From Chryseobacterium sp. LJ668 (GTDB lineage Bacteria > Bacteroidota > Bacteroidia > Flavobacteriales > Weeksellaceae): DNA of 34,333 bases. Within the stretch, counting starts at the first letter, position 1; each line of letters begins with the position of its first letter. A program made the position numbers and the translations under genes. Where the stretch lies: contig NZ_CP080444.1 in the NCBI RefSeq assembly GCF_019613955.1, positions 1 through 34,333 of the forward strand, written 5' to 3'. A model generated the notes under the pieces. The model was not told the origin of the DNA, did not search any database, and saw only the letters and a program-made list of their open reading frames with translations. This document shows positions 26,383 to 34,333 of the stretch, piece after piece.

Positions 26383-27923
26383 TCACGAGCTACAAGACAA
26401 CATCGAACATCCACTGATATCATCATATCCGGAAGGCCTTTTCACAGAGAATTCAGGGAAGATTTCTTCATAAGGATCTTCTAAAGCTGAAGTTAATTTT
26501 TCAAGCATTTCAGTTTTTCCGTTGCTAATTTCTTCTATACATTCAAATAATAGATAGTTTCTCAAAAGAAATTTCGGATTCGTTTTCTTCATAAGGCTTG
26601 AAGATTCTTCTTTTGAAATAGTATTTTTTTCTGATCTATTTTTAAAGAGCTGTATAAAATTCTCCAGTTTCTTTAATTTAGCATTATCTAAAACAATATA
26701 GGAAACTTTTTCAAACTCTGCCTTTAAATCAGAAACAACATCCAACTTTTCTAATACATTAAAGAATAAGGTATAATCCAGCTGAAGTTCCTGCATTAGA
26801 CCCTGCCAGTTGGTGAAAAATTCTTCATCAGATTCTAAGAGCTGATCAAAACCAAATTTTTTGCAGAGCATTTTGTCGTGTGACTCCCAAAAATATGTTC
26901 CATAAGAATTTAAAGTGTCTTCCAGAAATTTTTCATCTTTAATTAATGCAAAAAGAGCATTGGCTAGCTGCCAAAGATTCCATTGTGAAATTTGTCCTTG
27001 TTTGCCAAAAGCATACCTTCTTCCGGGTAAATCTGTTGTGTTTGGAGTAAAATTCAGATCATATTCATCCGTCATCGAAAACGGACCGTAGTCAATCGTC
27101 AGACCTAGAATCGACATATTATCGGTATTCATCACGCCATGTACAAAACCAACCCTGAACCATTCAACCATTAAATCTGCAGTTTTAGTACAAACGGATT
27201 GGAAAAAGTCTTTGTATTTTTGTTCGCCTTCCGAAATAATTTCAGGAAATAGTTTTTAATCGTAAAATCAGTGAGTTTCTGTAATGTGTCAATTTCTTTT
27301 TGAGCAGACATCAGTTCAAAATGCCCAAAGCGTAAAAAACTTTCTGCAGTTCTTACAACCACTGCACCTTTTTCTTCCTGTGGATTTCCGCTGTACATGA
27401 TGTCACGAACTACATCTTCTCCCGTCAGACAAAGACTAAGACCCCTTGTTGTGGGAATTCCTAAATGATGCATTGCTTCGCTCATTAAATATTCTCGAAC
27501 GGAGGATCTTAAAACTGCTCTTCCGTCAGCATGCCTGGAATAGGGTGTTGCACCTGCTCCTTTCCATTGAATTTCAGTTTTTTGTCCCTCACTATTTTTT
27601 ATTTCTCCGGCGATAATGGCTCTTCCGTCTCCCAATTGCCCTGCCCAGTTACCAAATTGATGTCCGGCGTAGGCGGTGGCGTAAGTTTTTATGTTTTCAG
27701 GTAAATTATTTCCTACAAGAAAATCAAGATCGCTGTTATCGAATTTTCCCAGGCCTATTTCTTCTGAAAGCTTTTCATTAAAAACAATCAGTTTCGGATC
27801 ATCAAACCCAACAGGATCGATGGTTGAAAAAAGAACTTTCGGAGTGTTTCTTTGAATAGGATTTTTTGAAAAATCTCCTGGAAAGTTTTCTATGAAAGGC
27901 TGCTTGATATTCTTAAGATTCAT
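26383..27923 (-). CDS. selO: SelO, frameshifted mirror copy
   Basis: This is the second copy of 14723-16264. It has the correct GGGG near 27445 and the correct T5 near 26821, where the other copy is broken. It lost one C near 27246 (CTATTTCCTGAA against CTATTTCCCTGAA), which splits it into a 5' frame ending at 27171 and a 3' frame. Combining both copies gives a clean reading of about 513 residues. Confidence 0.9.
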
Positions 27924-27997
27924 ATTTCAAATATATTAAAAAGGGGTCAAAAAAAGACCTTCCAATGATTGAAAGGTCTTATAATGATTATTATAAT

Positions 27998-30376
27998 TTA
28001 CTTATTAAAATCTATATCTTCACCGGTATTCAGATTTTCGTTGACGTTTTCGTCTTTCTTACCCGAATTGTTTTTAGGTGTAGGATCTGATGGTCTTGGG
28101 TTTTTGATTTCATCAATGGTTTGCAATCCGCCGTCATCACCATATCCGCCGCCTAATCCCTGGAGATTGGTACATCCGTCTTTCCAGTCGCCCGGTTTTA
28201 CAAATTTATCTTCAGGTGAGATCTTGAGGGATTTATCTGCCCATACTTTTTTCATAAAAATGGCCCAAATCGGCAATGCCATTTTAGCTCCCTGTCCTTC
28301 ACCGGTTCCGTAGAAGTGGGTAGCTCTGTCTTCCCAGCCAACCCAGGCTCCTGTAGCGAGTTTTGGAGTGATCCCCATGAACCAACCATCTGAGTTGTTC
28401 TGTGTAGTGCCTGTTTTGCCCGCAATTTCTATATCTTTTGATATTCCCTTTCTACCAAGTTCTCCTGAAGCTGTACCAAACTGTGCAACACCTTTCATCA
28501 ATTCAATCATCGTGTATGCGTAGTTAGGGTTCATCACTTCTTTCGGTTCTCCATTAACTTCTTTAATAACTCTTCCGTTAGCATCTTCAATTCTCCAGAT
28601 CATTTCCGGTTTATTGTAGTTTCCGTAGTTGGCAAAAGTACTGTATGCTCCCACCATTTCGTAAATGGTGATATCGGAGGCTCCCAATGCCATCGGTAAG
28701 CTGGTAGAGATTTCCTGAGTCACTCCTAAGTCTCTTGCCGTCTGTATAACGCTTTGAGTTCCCGTCATCTCAGCAAGTCTTAGTGCAACAGGGTTTTGTG
28801 ATTGAGCCAATGCATTTTTCAGAGTAAGCATTCCGCCTCTTCCCGGCACATGGTAACTTCCTTTGTTAAAACTTGCATTGGATATAGTAGAACAAGGTGT
28901 TAAACCTAATTTCATAATTGCCGTAGCGTAAACAAATGGCTTAAACGTAGATCCCACCTGTCTTTTTCCCTGCTTGATGTGATCATACTGGAAATGCTGC
29001 CAGTCGATACCACCTACCCAAGCTTTTATTTCGCCAGTTCCAGGTGCTACAGACATCAAGCCGGCTTGTGCGATCTGCTTGTGCCATCTGATAGAATCCC
29101 AAGGAGACATTTCAACTTCCTCTTCTCCATCCCATGTAAAACGAGACATTTTTATAGGTTTATGAAACTCCATCATGATAGAATCTTCGGGGACGTTATT
29201 TGCAGTTAGTTGCTTGTAACGGCCGGTTCTTCTCACAGCCTGCATCATTACAGCATTGGCCTGTTTGTCATTAAGATAATAGAAAGGTCTGTTTTTTCTT
29301 CCTCTCTGTTCTGCATCAAATCTCTTCTGAAGGTCTGTCAAGTGTTCCTTGATAGACTCTTCAGCATATTGCTGCATTTTTGAATCAAGAGTTACGTAAA
29401 TTTTTAAACCATCTTTATATAGGTTAAGTTGTTTACCTTTTTCTTTTTCATAATCTTCCAGATATTTGTCTATTTCTTTTTTCAAATATGATTTAAAATA
29501 GGCAGAATATCCTTCTGTGACATCTTTTATAGGATGATAATCTAACCTAATTTCAGATGCGGCAGCCTTATCATATGTAGCCTGGTCGATGTATTGGGTT
29601 TTCAGCATTTGCTCAAGCACAACATTGCGTCTTTCTTTTGCTCTCTCAGGATGTCTCAATGGATTATTTGCTGTAGGTGCTTCGAGCATTGCTACAAACA
29701 TTGCAGATTCTGGTAAAGTTAATTGTGTCGTGCTTTTATTAAAATATATCTTTGATGCCATTTCAATTCCACTGGCATTGTTTCCGAATGTGAACTTATT
29801 AAAGTAGAGTGTAATGATTTCTTCCTTCGTATATCTTTTTTCAAGACTTACCGCTACAACCCACTCTTTAAGTTTTTGGAAGGCTCTTTGTATTTTATTT
29901 TGAGAGGCCCCTCCTGTAAATAATAATTTGGCAAGCTGCTGAGTAATGGTAGAACCTCCACCTCTTGAACCTCCATAAACTACTGCTCTGGCAACAGATT
30001 GTAGATCTACCCCAGAGTGTTCTTTAAAGCGCTCATCTTCTTTTGCGTAAAGAGCATAAATAAGATGTGGCGGAAGTTTTTGATACGTGATGGGTTTAGT
30101 TTTTTCTTTTTCAAATTTACCTAAAACCACTCCGTCCGAAGAGATAATTTCAGATGCGGCATAAATATCCGGATTCTCCAGTTCTTTTACATCCGGCATA
30201 TCTCCAAGAAAACCCTGGGATACCGAAAAGAAAAGTCCTGAAATTCCTAAAACTGCTGCAATAAAACCGATCCAAATGATTCTAACCCATTTTTTCCATG
30301 CAGAACCTTTGTTCTTTTTAGGAGGAAGCGGAAAAGTTTTTCCTTTGTTTCCTGTATTTTGATTGTTTACTTCCAT
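27998..30376 (-). CDS. Penicillin-binding protein 1A, intact copy
   Basis: The 792-residue bifunctional class A PBP polymerises glycan strands and cross-links peptides on the periplasmic face of the inner membrane. A proline/lysine-rich cytoplasmic tail (1-28) and one transmembrane helix (about 31-55) come first. The family 51 glycosyltransferase follows, with catalytic Glu113 in KEDERFKEHSG and GGSTITQQLAK at 140-150. The transpeptidase has STFK at 476-479 (nucleophile Ser476), SQN at 526-528 and KTGTT at 654-658. The last 90 residues are Gly/Pro/Asn/Asp-rich. It is the last gene of the ricT-gldH-ponA operon, 6 bp after gldH, with a terminator 18 bp downstream. The gene is often called ponA or mrcA; I leave the symbol open because usage differs between groups. 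The plus-strand copy at 12275-14648 has five frame errors. Confidence 0.96.
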   Translation of the reverse strand: MEVNNQNTGNKGKTFPLPPKKNKGSAWKKWVRIIWIGFIAAVLGISGLFFSVSQGFLGDMPDVKELENPDIYAASEIISSDGVVLGKFEKEKTKPITYQKLPPHLIYALYAKEDERFKEHSGVDLQSVARAVVYGGSRGGGSTITQQLAKLLFTGGASQNKIQRAFQKLKEWVVAVSLEKRYTKEEIITLYFNKFTFGNNASGIEMASKIYFNKSTTQLTLPESAMFVAMLEAPTANNPLRHPERAKERRNVVLEQMLKTQYIDQATYDKAAASEIRLDYHPIKDVTEGYSAYFKSYLKKEIDKYLEDYEKEKGKQLNLYKDGLKIYVTLDSKMQQYAEESIKEHLTDLQKRFDAEQRGRKNRPFYYLNDKQANAVMMQAVRRTGRYKQLTANNVPEDSIMMEFHKPIKMSRFTWDGEEEVEMSPWDSIRWHKQIAQAGLMSVAPGTGEIKAWVGGIDWQHFQYDHIKQGKRQVGSTFKPFVYATAIMKLGLTPCSTISNASFNKGSYHVPGRGGMLTLKNALAQSQNPVALRLAEMTGTQSVIQTARDLGVTQEISTSLPMALGASDITIYEMVGAYSTFANYGNYNKPEMIWRIEDANGRVIKEVNGEPKEVMNPNYAYTMIELMKGVAQFGTASGELGRKGISKDIEIAGKTGTTQNNSDGWFMGITPKLATGAWVGWEDRATHFYGTGEGQGAKMALPIWAIFMKKVWADKSLKISPEDKFVKPGDWKDGCTNLQGLGGGYGDDGGLQTIDEIKNPRPSDPTPKNNSGKKDENVNENLNTGEDIDFNK

Positions 30377-30382
30377 GTATAA

Positions 30383-30843
30383 TTACGGTTTAGCCGTTTC
30401 TACTTTTATACCTATATCTTCAATTCCTTTTAGGTTGTCATTTCTCATTGCCTGCAATATGCCCACTTCATAGGTTCCTTTCTCAGGAAATTTAAAGTTT
30501 GTTTTATATTGAAATAACGTTTCCTTCGTTTCTCCAAATCCTGTTCCCAGCCACTCTCCGTTTGGTTTTGCTAAAATATAGTTCAGCGTGTCCGTTTGAG
30601 ATATTTTGCTTTTAGGACTTTTAAAATTAACAATAAATCTTATATTGCTGTAAGGATATTCGTTATTATTTCTTACCACAAATATAATATTTTTGGGATT
30701 TTGCGGATCTGTAACCTCAAGCTTAAATTTCTGTTCGGCTTTTTTACCCCATTTATTATTAATAGGATTCATCATAACATCTTCACCTGAAGTGCTGCAT
30801 CCTACAAAAAAACAAGCATTAATATCCCTAGAACTTTATACAT
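30383..30843 (-). CDS. gldH: GldH, frameshifted mirror copy
   Basis: This is the second copy of 11808-12268. It keeps the five-A tract lost in the other copy, so the last 130 codons (from MMNPINNK) are open. It has lost one T of the run in the signal peptide (T7 against T8, near 30806-30812), which separates the start codon and lipobox from the rest. Taking the 5' end from the other copy and the 3' part from here gives the full protein. Confidence 0.83.
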
Positions 30844-32300
30844 TATTATCTTTTTTGGGAGGAAATTTCTTTTTAAATTTCTTTTTCGGAGGTTGTTGTG
30901 GTTTCTGCTCCGAATTTAAATCTGCCTCGGCTTTTTCTACCTGAATCTTTGGCTGTTGCGTCTGTTGAGGCTTTGGCTGTCTTTGATTTGGGTTTTGGTT
31001 CGGGTTAGGTTTTGCGTTGGGATTTGTATTTTTCGGTCGTTCAGAATTTACGGGCCTTTCACCAGTAGAACGCTCCGTTTTTTGAGGTCTGTCATTTCTG
31101 TCAGTCCTTTCCGGACGGTTTCTTGGTCCCTGATTGTTATTCGGTCTGTTTTGATTTGGGTTTTGACCCTGATTTGGATTTTGATTCCTGTTTTTGTTGA
31201 AACCTCCTCTGTTTTTCTTCTCAAATCTATCTACACTGTTCTCCTGAATAAGATCTACACTAGGTAAAGCGATATCCGGAACTTTCAACTCTTCAAGCGG
31301 AAGTATTCTTTCTCCTTTTTTGTTTTGAGCAATCAGTTTTTTAACTAAATCGATATCGAAATCATACCAGGCCATTGAACTGTCAACGTATGCAAACCAC
31401 ATTTTCTTTTTGAAAACGTCAATTTTAATGCAGAAAGCTCTACCTTTTTCAGTGTCCAACATTGTTGAGGACGATGGAAAATGACTTAATGCATCCAAAT
31501 AACTGTCTAATTCGTAATTTAAACAACATTTCAATTTTCCGCATTGTCCTGCCAGTTTCTGAGGATTGATGCTAAGTTGTTGATATCGTGCTACATTAGT
31601 GTTGACTGATCTGAAATCTGTTAACCATGTTGAACAGCACAGTTCTCTTCCACAAGAACCAATTCCGCCGATTTTTGCGGCTTCCTGTCTGAAACCAATT
31701 TGTTTCATATCGATTTTGGTTCTGAAAGTTCCAGCAAACTCCTTGATCAACATTCTGAAATCAACACGGTTATCTGCCGTGTAATAAAATGTGACTTTTG
31801 ATCCGTCGCCCTGATATTCCACATCAGTGATCTTCATTTCAAGACCTAATCTGTGAGATATTTTTCGGGCGTCAACCTTTACGGTTTCTTCTTTTTTTTC
31901 TTGCTTCCTGCCAGACTTCAATGTCTTTTTGGTTAGCCAGTCTGTATATTTTAAGTGGGTCCTCAGTTGAAAATCTTTTCTTTTTCATCTGAATTTTTAC
32001 CAGTTCTCCTGAGAGACTTACCACACCTACATCGTGTCCGGGGCTAGATTCTACTGTTACTACACTACCTATATGTAAAGGGATATTATTTACATTTTTA
32101 TAAAACGATTTTCGGTCATTTTTAAACCTAACTTCCACAAAGTCGCATCGGTTAGATGCTGGGTTTTGTACATTAGATAACCAATCGAAAACACTTAATT
32201 TATAACTATTACCACAGGTATTTACACTTTCACAGCCATTCGCGGATTTCGTTCCGCAAGAATGTGCAGAATCGCCGGATGTTTTGCATCCACAACTCAT
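30836..32300 (-). CDS. ricT: RicT, mirror copy with the same A8 frameshift
   Basis: This is the second copy of 10351-11815. The eight-base homopolymer (minus-strand A8, near 31892-31899) shifts the frame exactly as in the other arm. This is the only break shared by both copies. Confidence 0.85.
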
Positions 32301-32573
32301 ATATTATAATTTATTTAATCTTGCAAATTTATTGATTTTTATCTTTACACAATTCCAAAAATACTAAATCTTTATTTTGTTAAATGTTTAATCTTAAACA
32401 TTATCAAATCGCAATAGTTTTTAATTCTCTAAAGCATTTATAAATAGTCACTTAAGCGTTGACTTATACAAAGTGTTATTTTAAACATAATTTTCTTTTA
32501 AGGTAATGTTTAAAATATTAAGAATAATTAACAAGTGTAATCAAAATAATTTTATATTTGGATTATATAATAA

Positions 32574-33818
32574 ATGTCTATGAAAAAAATATTGGTATCA
32601 ACTGCCTTGTTGGCTGGGGTTCTATCTTATGCAGGAGGCTTCAGAGTTTCTCTTCAAGGGGTAAAGCAATTGGCAATGGCACATACGAGTGCTCATGCCG
32701 AAGATGCGAGTGTTGCATTCTTTAATCCGGCGGGTATGTCATTCATCCCTTCTAAACTGAGTATTGTTGCAGGAGGTTTCGGAGCAAGTAATAAAGTTAC
32801 TTTTCAAAATCTAAATACTTTACAGAGTACAGAATCAGATAATCCTATCGGAACACCAATTTATGCTGCGATTGCGTACAAGCCTATCGACAAATTATCG
32901 ATTGGTTTCAGTTTTACAACTCCTTTCGGAAGTACTATTCAATATCCTTACGATTGGGAAGGAAGAGAAATGGTACAAAAGCTTGAATTAAAGAGCTTTT
33001 ATTTCCAACCGATGGTTTCTGTGAAGATGGCAGACTGGTTGTCTTTCGGAGCAAGTTATATATATGCGAGAGGAACTGTAGATTGGGATAAAGCTGTGAC
33101 GCAGTTTGGAGGAACTGTTAATATTAATGATGAAAAAGCAAGTGGCCACGGTTATGGTTTCGGTTTTTATTTCAGACCAGATCCAAAACTTGATGTAAGT
33201 ATAGCATACCGTTCACCGGTTGATATGAAAGCTAAACAAGGGACTGCAACATTTACAGTTCCGGCACAAAATACTGTTAACGGATTATTGGGATTAAATT
33301 CTGCCGGTCAGGATAATTTTACAGCAACATTGCCTTTGGTTGAAGAGTATACAATAGGTTTAACATACAATGTAACTCCGAAATGGTTGGTTTCAGCAGA
33401 TTTTAATTACCATGGATGGTCTAGATACAGCAAATTGACATTAGATTTTGCCAATGCACCAATTGGAAATCAGGCAGATCCTACGGTACTTGTTGCACCA
33501 AAAAACTTTAAAAATTCTAAAACGGTCAGATTAGGTACACAATATATGTTTAGCAACATGGTATTTGGTCGTTTGGGTGCTTATTATGATGAGTCTCCTT
33601 ATTCAGATGAAAACTTTATTCCTGAGACACCTTCTTTCGATTCTTTCGTACTTACAGGTGGTTTAGGGTTTAAATTTAAACAATTCGGCGTTGATGTAGC
33701 CGGTGGGTATGTAATGCCTCAGAGCAGAGATGTGAAAAACGATTATCTTGGCTTTTATGGCCAGGCAAAAGCTAAAGCATTCTATTTCGGTCTAGGTTTA
33801 TCGTACAATCCTTTTTAA
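32574..33818 (+). CDS. OmpP1/FadL-family outer membrane transporter, mirror copy
   Basis: This is a full second copy of 8833-10077 with the same 414 residues. It carries the same upstream TATATTTG (32553-32560) and the same ATGTTTAA palindromes (32383-32402 and 32477-32517). Confidence 0.9.
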   Translation: MSMKKILVSTALLAGVLSYAGGFRVSLQGVKQLAMAHTSAHAEDASVAFFNPAGMSFIPSKLSIVAGGFGASNKVTFQNLNTLQSTESDNPIGTPIYAAIAYKPIDKLSIGFSFTTPFGSTIQYPYDWEGREMVQKLELKSFYFQPMVSVKMADWLSFGASYIYARGTVDWDKAVTQFGGTVNINDEKASGHGYGFGFYFRPDPKLDVSIAYRSPVDMKAKQGTATFTVPAQNTVNGLLGLNSAGQDNFTATLPLVEEYTIGLTYNVTPKWLVSADFNYHGWSRYSKLTLDFANAPIGNQADPTVLVAPKNFKNSKTVRLGTQYMFSNMVFGRLGAYYDESPYSDENFIPETPSFDSFVLTGGLGFKFKQFGVDVAGGYVMPQSRDVKNDYLGFYGQAKAKAFYFGLGLSYNPF

Positions 33819-33828
33819 TTGAATTTAT

Positions 33829-34333
33829 ATGAAAAAAATAATAATATCTACATTGGCTGTTTCTGCACTGTTTTTTACAATAAGTTGCGAAACAGATTTT
33901 GATACAGACGTACAAGACATTGTTGTCACAAAAGGTGAAGCAGATTTTTCTAATTACGTTTCTTTAGGGAATTCACTGACTTCAGGCTACAGAGATAATG
34001 CATTATATATTAATGGGCAGAACGAATCTTATCCTAATATAATTGCCGGACAAATGAAATTAGCCGGTGGAGGAAACTTTGTTCAGCCTTTGATGGCAGA
34101 CAATAATGGAGGATTGCTATTAGGAACAACTCCTATTCAGGCTACAAAGCTGTATATTAAGGCTTTTGTAAATGGTTCTCCTGTAATTGAGAATGTTGCA
34201 GGAAACCCAACTACTAATATTTCAAACAAAGTGACAGGAGCTTTAAATAACTTTGGTGTGCCGGGAGCGAAATCATTTCATTTAATAGCACCTGGTTACG
34301 GAAATATCGCAGGAGTTTTGACAGGAACGGCAA
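33829..34333 (+). CDS. SGNH hydrolase lipoprotein, N-terminal part, running off the window end
   Basis: This is the second copy of the 5' end of the SGNH gene. It holds residues 1-168, with the signal peptide and lipobox, block I (SLGNSLTSG) and block II. The frame is open at the last base and continues at position 1 if the ends are joined with a one-base overlap. The junction then reads as in the intact copy around 8318. Confidence 0.85.
   Translation, partial: MKKIIISTLAVSALFFTISCETDFDTDVQDIVVTKGEADFSNYVSLGNSLTSGYRDNALYINGQNESYPNIIAGQMKLAGGGNFVQPLMADNNGGLLLGTTPIQATKLYIKAFVNGSPVIENVAGNPTTNISNKVTGALNNFGVPGAKSFHLIAPGYGNIAGVLTGTA

Larger units (their letters stand above)
8318..34333. repeat. 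Palindrome 2: inverted repeat arms 8318-21312 and 21336-34333
   Basis: The plus strand of 8318-21312 is the reverse complement of 21336-34333. Paired coordinates sum to 42648 at the centre and 42651 at the outer edge, so only a handful of single-base indels separate arms of about 13 kb. The unpaired centre is 23 nt (21313-21335). The last base of the window pairs with 8318, the same base that position 1 pairs with in palindrome 1. The two palindromes thus share one boundary and together tile the whole window. Confidence 0.97.

Noticed and set aside
1..34333. Two biological gene copies, i.e. a recent inverted duplication in a chromosome
   Set aside because: The copies differ mainly by isolated homopolymer indels that break frames alternately. 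Both folds lack unique flanks, and the window ends close on each other. A chromosomal duplication would show outer flanks and few frame-breaking differences.
1..34333. Linear plasmid or phage with covalently closed hairpin telomeres
   Set aside because: The structure fits formally, but there is no protelomerase, replication or phage gene. One end cuts through actB, a large chromosomal operon gene, and the two end loops are unrelated in sequence.

Overview
ORGANISM AND OVERALL FORM. The window carries a core-chromosome segment of a flavobacterium, most likely Chryseobacterium or a close relative in the Weeksellaceae (genus is inference). The support is a gliding lipoprotein gene (gldH), a type IX secretion sorting domain, the start of an alternative complex III operon (actA-actB), and repeated promoters of the Bacteroidota form TTG-N18/19-TAnnTTTG. 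The dominant fact is structural: almost every base is present twice in opposite orientation. One unique segment of about 17.17 kb (4152-21324) is followed by its reverse complement (21325-34333, continuing at 1-4151). The fold points are a 12-nt loop at 4146-4157, in the sufS terminator, and a 23-nt loop at 21313-21335, inside actB. The first and last bases of the window both pair with position 8318, so the ends join with a one-base overlap in the middle of the same gene. The window is therefore best read as one complete circular contig, an inverted dimer or opened-out dumbbell.

GENES OF THE UNIQUE SEGMENT. On the minus strand, in transcription order, are a FadL-type outer-membrane protein (8833-10077), an SGNH hydrolase lipoprotein (7290-8822), prs (6268-7206), rplY (5572-6213) and sufS (4195-5415). 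Terminators separate these into fadL-sgnh, prs-rplY and sufS. A 271-bp divergent region (10080-10350) with four copies of an ATGTTTAA half-site separates them from the plus-strand run: ricT-gldH-ponA (10351-14648), selO (14723-16264), a type IX secreted protein (16348-17295) and a polytopic membrane protein (17375-18649). A convergent SPOR-domain gene follows (18711-19241, minus). Then come actA (19425-20783) and the first 168 codons of actB, cut by the fold. No stretch longer than 300 bases lacks a gene.

THE MIRROR COPIES. Copies at 1-4145 and 21336-34333 differ from the first mainly by single-base indels, mostly in homopolymers, private to one arm or the other. The density is highest at 1-1000, roughly fifteen differences. 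They break sgnh, prs, rplY and sufS in the far-left arm; gldH, ponA and selO in 11.9-15.9 kb; and gldH, selO and the membrane protein in the right arm. For nearly every broken gene the other copy restores the frame, so these look like read errors, not decay. The exception is ricT, where the same A8 tract shifts the frame in both copies.

HOW IT FITS TOGETHER. The genes are ordinary housekeeping functions: PRPP synthesis, ribosome, Fe-S assembly, peptidoglycan synthesis, gliding/T9SS, protein AMPylation and respiratory quinol oxidation. There is no replication, mobilization, integrase, phage or toxin gene. I find no new multi-gene system. The unusual object is the inverted-dimer circle itself. 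The likeliest cause is a fold-back or hairpin-capped molecule made in library preparation, amplification or assembly. A real dog-bone amplicon nucleated at short inverted repeats is the alternative, because both fold points do sit on short interrupted inverted repeats.
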